Positions 1 through 6,485 of a DNA stretch of 17,962 nucleotides are shown here, in pieces (the stretch's first letter is position 1; each line of letters opens with the position of its first letter). Made by a program: the position numbers and the translations under genes. The stretch is taken from contig JAFYLV010000181.1 of NCBI GenBank assembly GCA_017556885.1, positions 1 through 17,962 on the forward strand. The letters are read 5' to 3'. The notes below the pieces were generated by a model. It ran no database searches and was not told the origin of the DNA. It saw nothing but the letters and a program-made list of their open reading frames with translations. Origin of the DNA: Clostridia bacterium. Its GTDB lineage: Bacteria; Bacillota; Clostridia; Oscillospirales; QAMX01.

Positions 1-456
1 CGCAGCACCGGCAAAGTGCCGCCAGCGCAGATAGAGAAACTTTGCCGCTTTTCCGGGGAATGTGGAAGGGATCCCGTCGTCCCGGTCGCAAAGATCCAGC
101 GCAATGCCCGCCTCCGTGGTGTTGGAGATGCAGAATCGCAGCTCCGGTTCCTCCGCGAGTGCGGCAAAGGTCTCCGGTGCCTCATGGATGGAGATACAGT
201 CCCGCACACAAGTGATAATCCGACGGCTGTCTACGATCTCGCCCTCCGCTTTACCTCGGAGCGCTACGGTGTAGCGACAATTCTGTTTTCGGAAGGCATC
301 GGAAACCTTGCCGGCTCTCGGTTTGAGGATAACGACGTCCCCGTCAAAGGCACCGGCCTCGTTTGCCACATCGATCATCCAGTCGGCAAAGGCCCGCAGG
401 AAAACGCCCTCGCCAAACTGCAGCACCCGCAGCGGGCGCACGCTTTTCTCCATCAT
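1..456 (-). CDS. uxaB: Tagaturonate reductase (altronate oxidoreductase), N-terminal part, runs off the window
   Basis: NAD-dependent reduction of D-tagaturonate to D-altronate in galacturonate breakdown, in the cytoplasm. Reading the minus strand gives 152 residues before the window edge. Residues 12-23 read LQFGEGVFLRAF, and residues 111-118 read SNTTEAGI. Both are signature stretches of the UxaB branch of the mannitol dehydrogenase family, the first being the nucleotide-binding loop. Full family members are about 480 residues, so roughly two thirds is missing beyond base 1. Two ATGs stand side by side (456 and 453). The first is preferred because GGAGG lies 9 nt upstream (466-470). A good promoter sits at 492-520. 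The gene is divergent from the DUF1294 gene. Its neighbours to the right serve other sugars, so uxaB probably belongs to a uronate cluster outside the window. Family assignment is confident; the exact substrate is by homology. Confidence 0.85.
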   Translation of the reverse strand, partial: MMEKSVRPLRVLQFGEGVFLRAFADWMIDVANEAGAFDGDVVILKPRAGKVSDAFRKQNCRYTVALRGKAEGEIVDSRRIITCVRDCISIHEAPETFAALAEEPELRFCISNTTEAGIALDLCDRDDGIPSTFPGKAAKFLYLRWRHFAGAA

Positions 457-491
457 CTGTTCAGTCCTCCGGAAATTACATCTTTAAGAAA

Positions 492-520
492 ATTATACAC
501 TCCGGACTCGCAATTTGCAA
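492..520 (-). promoter_or_regulatory. Sigma-A type promoter for uxaB
   Basis: On the minus strand there is TTGCAA (520-515, 4 of 6 consensus), a 17-nt spacer, and a perfect TATAAT (497-492). Transcription would start about 30 nt upstream of the uxaB ATG. No clear operator dyad was seen here. Confidence 0.7.
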
Positions 521-549
521 TGTGTTTCTTCCCTCCGGCCGGCGAAGTA

Positions 550-558
550 TGGTATAAT
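550..558 (+). promoter_or_regulatory. Extended -10 promoter for the DUF1294 gene
   Basis: TGGTATAAT at 550-558 is a perfect extended -10 element (TG, one base, TATAAT). No convincing -35 lies at 17-18 nt upstream, which is normal for extended -10 promoters. A start near 565 would leave a leader of about 25 nt before the ATG at 589. Confidence 0.6.
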
Positions 559-588
559 TAAGAAAAACTGCCGGAGAAATGTATACAT

Positions 589-888
589 ATGCCAAAGGAA
601 CTGCTTTATGCCATCGTCGTGGTGCTTTTGCTCCTCAATCTTGCCACCTATATCGTCTACGCTGCCGACAAGCGCAGGGCCCGGCGGAACCGCCGCCGCG
701 TACCGGAAAAGACCCTCTTGCAGCTTGCTGCCTTTGGCGGCTCGGTGGGCGCGCTTATCGCCATGTACACCCTTCGTCACAAGACTCTCCACAAGAAATT
801 TACCCTCGGCGTACCCGCCATTCTCATTGCCCAGATTGCCGTGGTGATCTCCATCATTTATCGCGCCGAACTTGGCTTTTTCTCTTGA
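589..888 (+). CDS. DUF1294 family small membrane protein
   Basis: A 99-residue protein of unknown function. It starts with a hydrophobic helix (about residues 4-25). A basic stretch follows with the DUF1294 hallmark DKR and a nearby RRVPE (about residues 27-40). Next comes LLQLAAFGGSVGALIAMYTLRHKT (in two parts, about 43-66), which holds the family's glycine-rich helix followed by an RHKT box. A last helix spans about 75-92. Length and motif order match the family. The start is chosen from GGAGAA at 573-578, 10 nt upstream. It is monocistronic by position: its own promoter lies upstream and the promoter of the next gene overlaps its stop codon. The role is unknown; DUF1294 proteins are inner-membrane proteins without assigned chemistry. 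There is no sign of a link to the sugar genes. Confidence 0.85.
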   Translation: MPKELLYAIVVVLLLLNLATYIVYAADKRRARRNRRRVPEKTLLQLAAFGGSVGALIAMYTLRHKTLHKKFTLGVPAILIAQIAVVISIIYRAELGFFS

Positions 889-913
889 CAAAACCCTCCC
901 GAAAAGCTATGAT
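885..913 (+). promoter_or_regulatory. Near-consensus sigma-A promoter for the oxidoreductase-GH32 unit
   Basis: TTGACA (885-890, 6 of 6) overlaps the TGA stop of the DUF1294 gene, followed by a 17-nt spacer and TATGAT (908-913, 5 of 6). The start would be near 920, giving a leader of about 30 nt to the ATG at 951. A short dyad, TATGA-N5-TCATA (908-922), covers the -10 and start region and could be an operator, but its arms are only 5 bp. Confidence 0.8.
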
Positions 914-950
914 TATTTCATAAAATACTTCCTGCAAAGGAGATCGAAAA

Positions 951-2108
951 ATGGCTGTAATTTCCGGGCTCGATGCCTATAAGAACGCCCCCGTCGAAGA
1001 AACCCGCAAGACCGGCAGACGCATGCGCGTCGGTATCATCGGTTGCGGCTGGATCGCAGAATCCCATGCCGAAAGCTACAAGCGCATGGAGGACGTGGAC
1101 ATCGTCGCCCTTGCAGATATCGTTCCCGGCAAGGCCGAGGATTTTGCCCGCCGCATGGGCATTGAGGGTGCCAACCTCTACGACAGCGGCAACGCGCTGA
1201 TCGACGGTGAGAAGGATCTGGACTGCGTCAGCGTCTGCACCTACAACCGCCAGCACGCCCCCTGCACCGTCTACGCCCTGGATCACGGTGTCAACGTCCT
1301 GCTGGAGAAGCCCATGTGCGTCACTCTGGACGAGGCCGTTGAGATCTGCCGCGCCGAGAAGCGCAGCGGTAAGGTGCTTTCCATCGGCTTCCAGCCCCGT
1401 TTTGATAACAACATGAAGATGGTCAAGCGCATCGTTGAAAGCGGTGAGCTTGGTGATGTTTATTACATTCAGACCGGTGGCGGCCGCCGCCGCGGTATCC
1501 CCACCCCCTTCGGCACCACCTTTATCGAGGATGAGACCGCCGGCCTCGGCGCCCTGGCCGACATCGGCTGCTATTCCCTCGATATGGTCCTCAATGCCGT
1601 CGGCTATCCCAAGCCCCTGACCGTCTCCGGTTACAAGTCCGATTTCTTCGGCAAGGATCCCAATTATTATCCCGGCCACCCCGAGTATGCCAAGCTCTTC
1701 GGTGTGGATGACTTCGCCGCGGCTTTTGTCCGTCTTGAGGGCGGCATCATCCTCGACTTCCGTATTGCCTGGGCCATGAACATCGACACCCCGGGTGACA
1801 CCATCATCCTTGGCACCAAGGCCGGTCTGCGCATCCCCTCCACCGACTGCTGGAACGGCTCCATCGGCGGTCCTCTGAAGATCTACCGCACCCTTGGCGG
1901 CGTTGAGGTCGAGACCGAGGTCCCCGTCCAGAAGACCCGTGTCGGTCTCTTCGATCAGAAGATCCGCACCTTCCTGGATGCCTCCCGCGACGGCACTCCC
2001 GCCCCGGTTCCTTCCTCTCAGATCCTCTACAACCAGGCCATTCTCGACGGTATCGCCCGTTCCTCCGAGCTCGGCCGCGAGATCGAGATCGAGATCCCCG
2101 AGATCTGA
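951..2108 (+). CDS. Gfo/Idh/MocA family NAD(P)-dependent oxidoreductase
   Basis: A cytoplasmic sugar or polyol dehydrogenase of 385 residues; the substrate cannot be told from sequence. After a 24-residue N-terminal tail, the Rossmann loop reads GIIGCG (28-33). The family's EKP signature is at 119-121 (LLEKPM), with the lysine as a catalytic or cofactor-contacting residue. The C-terminal sheet domain carries ADIGCYSLD (203-211), where the family keeps its active-site Asp and usually a His; here the usual His position appears to be Tyr208. An alternative ATG at 1023 would remove the tail, but AAAGGAGA at 936-943, 7 nt before 951, supports the longer form. It is the first gene of a three-gene unit. 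The last six residues come from a short GAGATC tandem repeat (2079-2096), which looks incidental. Confidence 0.9.
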   Translation: MAVISGLDAYKNAPVEETRKTGRRMRVGIIGCGWIAESHAESYKRMEDVDIVALADIVPGKAEDFARRMGIEGANLYDSGNALIDGEKDLDCVSVCTYNRQHAPCTVYALDHGVNVLLEKPMCVTLDEAVEICRAEKRSGKVLSIGFQPRFDNNMKMVKRIVESGELGDVYYIQTGGGRRRGIPTPFGTTFIEDETAGLGALADIGCYSLDMVLNAVGYPKPLTVSGYKSDFFGKDPNYYPGHPEYAKLFGVDDFAAAFVRLEGGIILDFRIAWAMNIDTPGDTIILGTKAGLRIPSTDCWNGSIGGPLKIYRTLGGVEVETEVPVQKTRVGLFDQKIRTFLDASRDGTPAPVPSSQILYNQAILDGIARSSELGREIEIEIPEI

Positions 2109-2123
2109 ATTTAACCGCACCTA

Positions 2124-2158
2124 CCCTCATACGCCGGATAAGCTCCGGCGTATGAGGG
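2124..2158 (+). other. Perfect 14-bp intercistronic hairpin
   Basis: CCCTCATACGCCGG (2124-2137) and its exact complement (2145-2158) are separated by a 7-nt loop. It lies 15 nt after the stop of the first oxidoreductase gene and 34 nt before the GH32-like start. No clean T-run follows (CACTTCTATATT), so full termination is unlikely. More probable roles are partial attenuation, or a 3' stabiliser that gives the first cistron more mRNA than the next two. Confidence 0.75.
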
Positions 2159-2192
2159 CACTTCTATATTCTCCATAAGGAGGTGCTTTTCC

Positions 2193-3737
2193 ATGAAGGA
2201 AATGATCGCCGCCACCCGTGCCTACCGGGAGAAACTGCTTGCCGATCCCTACCGTCCCGCCTATCATTTTGCCATCGCGGACGATGACGGACGCCCCGGT
2301 GACCCCAACGGCGCTTTCTTTGCCGACGGCCGGTACCACCTGATGTATCTCTACCGCCGCCGCTCTACCAACGCCTTCCATTGGGGCCACATCTCCTCCA
2401 CCGATCTGCTGCACTGGCGGCATCATCCCGATGCCATCGGCAGTCTTGAGGGGGATGAGGGTTGTTTCTCCGGCGGTGCTTTTGTGGATGACGATGGCAA
2501 GGCCTACCTATCCTTCTGGAAATTCCCCTCCAAAAACGGCCGTGACAAGGGCGGTATCGCCCTCGCCGTGGCAGAACCTCCCTACGACGTTTGGGTGCGC
2601 CTGCATCCCATTGCCATCGAAGGTCTCGACGGCAAGGAATGGGGCAGCATGGATCTCCCCGCCGAGGACGGCACCGTGCATCACCTCGGCTGTGCCGACC
2701 CCAGCAACATCTGGAAGCACGGCGGCTTCTATTACATGCAGACCGGCAACCTCATCACTTTGAATCTCTACGGCCGCGAGGCCGACTCCCCCGCCGAGTA
2801 CCGCGGCGACCACGTGGAGCTCTTCCGTTCCCGCGATCTCCGCAGTTGGGAATTCGTCCACCGCTTCTATGAGCGCCGCACCGACAACTCCTGGACGGAT
2901 GAGACGGAGGACGACATGTGTCCCTCCTTCCTGCCCCTGCCCGCACAGCGCGGCGGCGGCAAGATGAGCGATAAATTCCTGCAGCTTTTCATCGCCCACA
3001 ACAAGGGCGCCCAATATTACATTGGCGACTATCGGGATGCGCATTTCTACCCCGAGGTCCACGGCCGCATGTCCTGGCAGGACAACACCTATTTCGCCCC
3101 GGAGGCGCTCATTGACGGCCGCGGCCGTCAGATCATGTGGGCGTGGCTTCTGGATAATCTCGACGGCGACTTTGAGCGCTTTGGCTGGAGCGGCGTTTAC
3201 GGTCTTCCCCGTGAGCTTTGGCTCGGTGAGGACGGCACTCTCCGCATGGCCCCCGCGGAAGAAGTTTCCCGCCTGTTCTATAACGAGCAGCGCTTTGGCG
3301 ATATGGAGATCTCCGGCGCGGCACCCCTCGCCGTAAAAAACGGCGACCTCTGCCACCTCTCCTTTACTGCCGATATGGGCAGCGCGCGCCGCGCAGGCGC
3401 CTACGTCCGCGCGACGGCGGATCTTTCCGAGCTCTGCCAGATCTACTATGACAAAACTGCCGGTGAGCTGGTCTTTGATGCCACCAAGGTTGGCACCGAG
3501 GGCCGCCGCATCGTTGAGCGCGCCCCCTTCCACCTTGCGGAGGGCGAGGAGCTCCGACTGGATATCTTTATTGACCGCTCTGTGGTGGAGGTCTACGCAA
3601 ACGACCGGCAGGCGATCTGCCGCCGGGTGTACAATACCGACCCCGCCGCAGCCTCCGGAATCGGCCTTGCGGCAGATGCCGCGGTGCGCTTCCGCGCCGT
3701 GTGCGCCCACGAGGTCTCCCCCTCCAATCCGTACTGA
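2193..3737 (+). CDS. Divergent GH32-like glycosidase (beta-fructosidase fold)
   Basis: A 514-residue protein with no signal peptide, so intracellular. The N-terminal five-bladed propeller shows GDPNG (36-40), the GH32 nucleophile motif with Asp37. It also has a WGH...DLLHW block (64-75), CFSGG (91-95), and ADP (168-170) where GH32 enzymes usually have RDP. The motif that carries the acid/base Glu (ECP) reads DMCP (241-244), so Met242 stands in the Glu position; Glu239 is the nearest acidic alternative. YFAPEAL and GRQIMWAW (300-318) follow. The C-terminal beta-sandwich is typical, with LDIFIDRSVVEVY at 456-468. AAGGAGG at 2177-2183 supports the start. The length fits GH32. It sits between two Gfo/Idh/MocA oxidoreductases, which suggests an intracellular oligosaccharide or glycoside substrate. 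Fructan cleavage should not be assumed, given the changed active site. Confidence 0.85.
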   Translation: MKEMIAATRAYREKLLADPYRPAYHFAIADDDGRPGDPNGAFFADGRYHLMYLYRRRSTNAFHWGHISSTDLLHWRHHPDAIGSLEGDEGCFSGGAFVDDDGKAYLSFWKFPSKNGRDKGGIALAVAEPPYDVWVRLHPIAIEGLDGKEWGSMDLPAEDGTVHHLGCADPSNIWKHGGFYYMQTGNLITLNLYGREADSPAEYRGDHVELFRSRDLRSWEFVHRFYERRTDNSWTDETEDDMCPSFLPLPAQRGGGKMSDKFLQLFIAHNKGAQYYIGDYRDAHFYPEVHGRMSWQDNTYFAPEALIDGRGRQIMWAWLLDNLDGDFERFGWSGVYGLPRELWLGEDGTLRMAPAEEVSRLFYNEQRFGDMEISGAAPLAVKNGDLCHLSFTADMGSARRAGAYVRATADLSELCQIYYDKTAGELVFDATKVGTEGRRIVERAPFHLAEGEELRLDIFIDRSVVEVYANDRQAICRRVYNTDPAAASGIGLAADAAVRFRAVCAHEVSPSNPY

Positions 3738-3776
3738 ATAACACCCGCTTTTCATCCAAAACAAAGGAGTAATGTC

Positions 3777-4790
3777 ATGAAATCCTTCCGTTCCGCCGTC
3801 ATCGGTTGCGGCAATATCTCCCGAAGACATACCGAAGCACTGACCGAAAGCAGCCGTGCCGAGCTGGTCGCCGTCTGCGACATCCGCGAGGACCGCGCCG
3901 CTGCCGCCGGCGAAAAATTCGGAGTTCCCTACTATACCGACTATCGGGACGTCCTTGCCCGGGAGGACATTGACTGCATCCATATCTGCACTCCGCACTA
4001 TCTGCATGCCCCCATCGCCATCGCTGCCTTCGCAGCGGGCAAGCACGTCTTTACCGAGAAGCCCATGGCCACCACCCCCGAGGATGCAGAGGCCATGATC
4101 CGTGCTGCCGAGGCCGCCGGCAAGTATCTCGGCGTGTGCTTCCAGAACCGCTATAAGTTCATCAACGCAAAGCTGCGGGAGCTGGTGCTCTCCGGCGCTT
4201 ACGGCAAGCCCGTCGGCGGCAAAGGCATCGTCACCTGGTTCCGCGATCCTGCCTACTATACCGACAGCGGCTGGCGCGGCAGCTTTGAGACCGAGGGCGG
4301 CGGCGTGCTCATCAACCAGTCCATCCACACGCTCGACCTGCTCATCTGGACGCTGGGCGATCCCACCGCCATCCGCGCAAACTGCGGCATCTTCTCCGAG
4401 CTTCTGGAGAACGTCATCGAGGTCGAGGACACCGCCACGGCGCACCTCCGCTTTGACAACGGCGCGACGGCACTCTTCTTTGCCTCCAACGCATGGAAGA
4501 ACAACGCCGCCGTCCAGTTTGAGATCCAGTGCGAAAACGCACTGCTCACCGCCACGGAGGATGAGCTGATCATCGCTCATGCCGACAAGAGATGCGAGCG
4601 CATCGTGGACACCACCCCCAAGACGGATGATAAGTCCTACTGGGGCAACTGCCATTCCATCATCATCGAGGATTTCTACGCCGCCATTGCCGAAGATCGT
4701 CCCTTCGCTGTGGACGGGAAGGAAGGCATCCGCGCCCTGCACGTCATCGACGGCATCTACAAGGCCTCCGGCTTCGGTCCGCGGGCATAA
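3777..4790 (+). CDS. Gfo/Idh/MocA family oxidoreductase, second copy in the unit
   Basis: A 337-residue cytoplasmic NAD(P)-dependent dehydrogenase. The Rossmann loop is VIGCGNI (8-14) and the EKP signature is at 94-96. The active-site segment reads GGGVLINQSIHTLDLL (174-189) with His184 and Asp187, the full catalytic pattern that the first gene of the unit only partly keeps. It is clearly a different subfamily from that gene: shorter, no N-terminal tail, and low similarity outside the motifs. AAAGGAG at 3763-3769, 7 nt upstream, fixes the start; an out-of-frame ATG at 3772 is ignored. It follows the GH32-like gene after 39 nt and is the last gene before the terminator. Such enzymes oxidise or reduce inositols, aldoses or glycosides; the substrate here is unknown. 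Confidence 0.9.
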   Translation: MKSFRSAVIGCGNISRRHTEALTESSRAELVAVCDIREDRAAAAGEKFGVPYYTDYRDVLAREDIDCIHICTPHYLHAPIAIAAFAAGKHVFTEKPMATTPEDAEAMIRAAEAAGKYLGVCFQNRYKFINAKLRELVLSGAYGKPVGGKGIVTWFRDPAYYTDSGWRGSFETEGGGVLINQSIHTLDLLIWTLGDPTAIRANCGIFSELLENVIEVEDTATAHLRFDNGATALFFASNAWKNNAAVQFEIQCENALLTATEDELIIAHADKRCERIVDTTPKTDDKSYWGNCHSIIIEDFYAAIAEDRPFAVDGKEGIRALHVIDGIYKASGFGPRA

Positions 4791-4808
4791 AGAACATATA
4801 CACAAAAG

Positions 4809-4850
4809 AAAAGGAGCAGATGCACATGCATCTGCTCCTTTTTGGGTTTT
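4809..4850. terminator. Bidirectional rho-independent terminator between converging operons
   Basis: A perfect 15-bp stem (4809-4823 with 4828-4842) and a 4-nt loop, rich in GC at its core. On the plus strand it runs into TTTTT, GGG and TTTTTT (to 4852). On the minus strand the arm runs into TTTTCTTTTG. It therefore serves both the GH32 unit from the left and the rhamnose operon from the right, and sits 18 nt after the left stop. Confidence 0.92.
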
Positions 4851-4851
4851 T

Positions 4852-5217
4852 TCAGTAGGCAATGGTGGTCATGAGGGTCATTTCCGCCTGGGCGGAGTCG
4901 AGGCGGCTGTACTGCGCCACCACGGGCACCGAGCTTTTCAGCAGGATGGCGTAGGGCACGTCGATGGGAACGGTGCTTCCGTCGGCGGCCACCAGCTTAT
5001 CCATGCGGACGTGGTGGGTGCGGCGGGCACCGCAGAGGGCGGTGAAGCCCGTCATGGGCTCGCGATCCTCGAAATAGAGGGTAAATTCGAGCTTTGCATC
5101 GATATCGCCGCAGTTGAGCACGCAAACCGCCTCATGGCTGGGGTAAAGGCCGTTGGAATGGGAATCCCAGAAGGCGTCGGCGATGAGCCATTCGCATTTT
5201 CCGTAGGTCTTTTCCAT
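4852..5217 (-). CDS. ASRT family protein (Anabaena sensory rhodopsin transducer homologue), likely sugar-binding sensor
   Basis: A 121-residue soluble beta-sandwich protein. The markers are SHEAVCVLN (27-35), ARRTHHVRM (64-72) and SRLDSAQAE (104-112), with a C-terminus ending TTIAY. From memory, these match the Anabaena transducer, which forms a tetramer and contacts the cytoplasmic face of a rhodopsin. No rhodopsin gene is nearby. The ASRT superfamily has been proposed to be a general small-molecule, probably carbohydrate-binding, domain, and its place here directly after rhaA agrees with a ligand in the rhamnose pathway. An upstream extension of the frame to 5328 exists, but AAGGAGG (5227-5233), overlapping the rhaA stop and 9 nt from the ATG, fixes the start at 5217. 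It is the last gene of the operon, followed at once by the terminator. The actual role, whether sensor, chaperone or enzyme partner, is unknown. Confidence 0.85.
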   Translation of the reverse strand: MEKTYGKCEWLIADAFWDSHSNGLYPSHEAVCVLNCGDIDAKLEFTLYFEDREPMTGFTALCGARRTHHVRMDKLVAADGSTVPIDVPYAILLKSSVPVVAQYSRLDSAQAEMTLMTTIAY

Positions 5218-5231
5218 CACGTTTCGCCTCC

Positions 5232-6485
5232 TTAGCGGGCAGAGAGAACGTTCTTCTCGTAGTCGCGGACCTCGTCGAGCCATGCGCTGCCCACGGGCAT
5301 GCCGCACTTCTCGCAAAGGTAATCCCAAACGGCGGTCCAGGGCATGGACTTGGCCTCTTCGGTGAGGGCGAGGACACCGGTACGGTCGCCGGCATACTCC
5401 ATCTCGCGGATGGCGGCATAGGGCTCGAGCATTGCACGCAGCAGAGCCTTACGGGTGTTGCGCATACCGATGACCCAGGCGGCGACGCGGTTGATAGAAC
5501 CGTCGAAGTAGTCCAGAGCGAGGTAGGTGCGATCGACAAAGTCATTGCGCACCAGCTCGTTTGCAATGGCCATAACGTCGTCGTTCATGGTGACCACGTG
5601 GTCGGAGTCCCAACGCATGGGACGGGAAACGTGGAAGAGCACCTTATCGGAGAAGAGCAGGATGGAGGAGATCTTATCCGCCACGCTCTCGGTGGGATGA
5701 TAGTGACCCATATCCAGGGTGAGCATGTGGTTGTTCTTCATGGCATAACCCATGTAGAACTCATGGCTGCCGACCACATAGGCCTCGCTGCCGATACCGA
5801 AGACCTTGCTCTCCAGGGAGGAGCGCTCGTAGGCCTGGTCGCACTTGACGGCAAAGATCTCGTCCAGAGACTGGGCAAGTCTTGCACGGGGTGCGAAGCG
5901 GTCTGCTACGTTGTCCTTGGCGCCGTCGGGAACCCAGATGTTGTTGACACAGATCTTGCCGGTCTTCTTACCGATGTACTCGGCGATCTGACGGCTGCGG
6001 ATGCAGTGCTCGACCCAGAACTTGCGGATGGTCTCGTTGCCGCTGGAGAGGGTGTAGCCGTCCTCGCTGTAGGGATGGGAGAAGCAGGTGGGGTTGAAAT
6101 CGAGGCCGAAGCCGCCCTTGTTGGCCCAATCGATCCAGTTGTCAAAGTGCTTTGCCTCGATGGCATCGCGGTCGACCTTCTCGTCAGCCTCCAGATAGAA
6201 GGCGTGGATGTTGACCTTCTTCTCACCGGGGATAAGGGAGAACGCCTTATCGATATCTGCGCGCAGCTCATCGGGAGTGCGGGCCTTGCCGGGATAATTA
6301 CCGGTCACCTGGATACCGCCGGAGAGAGCTCCGCCGACATTCTCAAAGCCGGTGACGTCGTCGCCCTGCCAGCAATGCATGGAAAGGGGGGTGGAAAGAA
6401 CCTTTTCGATGACCTTATCGGTATCGATGCCGAGGGCAGCATAGCGCTCGCGCGCAAGCTCATAAGCCTTGGTGATATTGCTCAT
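5232..6485 (-). CDS. rhaA: L-rhamnose isomerase
   Basis: Converts L-rhamnose to L-rhamnulose in the cytoplasm, using divalent metal. At 417 residues it is nearly the same length as the E. coli enzyme (419). PLSMHCWQGDDV (33-44) and TGNYPGKARTP (61-71) are RhaA signatures. The metal and catalytic residues are all present with a constant offset of 9 from E. coli numbering: Glu225, Asp258, His261, His285, Asp293, Asp295 and Asp325. The start overlaps the rhaB stop by 4 nt (ATGA, 6482-6485), with AAAGGAG about 6 nt upstream, so translation is probably coupled. TAAGGAGG at its end provides the ribosome site of the ASRT gene. The order rhaB-rhaA is standard; RhaM mutarotase is not found in the window. 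Confidence 0.97.
   Translation of the reverse strand: MSNITKAYELARERYAALGIDTDKVIEKVLSTPLSMHCWQGDDVTGFENVGGALSGGIQVTGNYPGKARTPDELRADIDKAFSLIPGEKKVNIHAFYLEADEKVDRDAIEAKHFDNWIDWANKGGFGLDFNPTCFSHPYSEDGYTLSSGNETIRKFWVEHCIRSRQIAEYIGKKTGKICVNNIWVPDGAKDNVADRFAPRARLAQSLDEIFAVKCDQAYERSSLESKVFGIGSEAYVVGSHEFYMGYAMKNNHMLTLDMGHYHPTESVADKISSILLFSDKVLFHVSRPMRWDSDHVVTMNDDVMAIANELVRNDFVDRTYLALDYFDGSINRVAAWVIGMRNTRKALLRAMLEPYAAIREMEYAGDRTGVLALTEEAKSMPWTAVWDYLCEKCGMPVGSAWLDEVRDYEKNVLSAR

Noticed and set aside
16..561. A 181-residue plus-strand open frame at the left edge
   Set aside because: The minus strand there encodes the UxaB N-terminus with clear motifs, promoter and ribosome site.
2079..2105. GAGATC tandem repeats at the end of the first oxidoreductase gene
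   Set aside because: Three tandem and one spaced hexamers encoding EIEIEI in frame; too short and coding-constrained to treat as a regulatory or mobile repeat.
918..4862. Long minus-strand open frames opposite the oxidoreductase and GH32-like genes (918-2120 and 2508-4862)
   Set aside because: Same antisense effect of biased codon use; the second crosses several genes and a terminator and matches nothing.
4852..5217. Light-sensing system suggested by the ASRT homologue
   Set aside because: No seven-helix rhodopsin or retinal gene anywhere in the window; the context is sugar metabolism.
4852..5328. Longer start for the ASRT protein at 5328
   Set aside because: The extra 37 residues are an Arg-rich out-of-frame reading of rhaA. 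The start at 5217 has AAGGAGG at the right distance and matches the family N-terminus.
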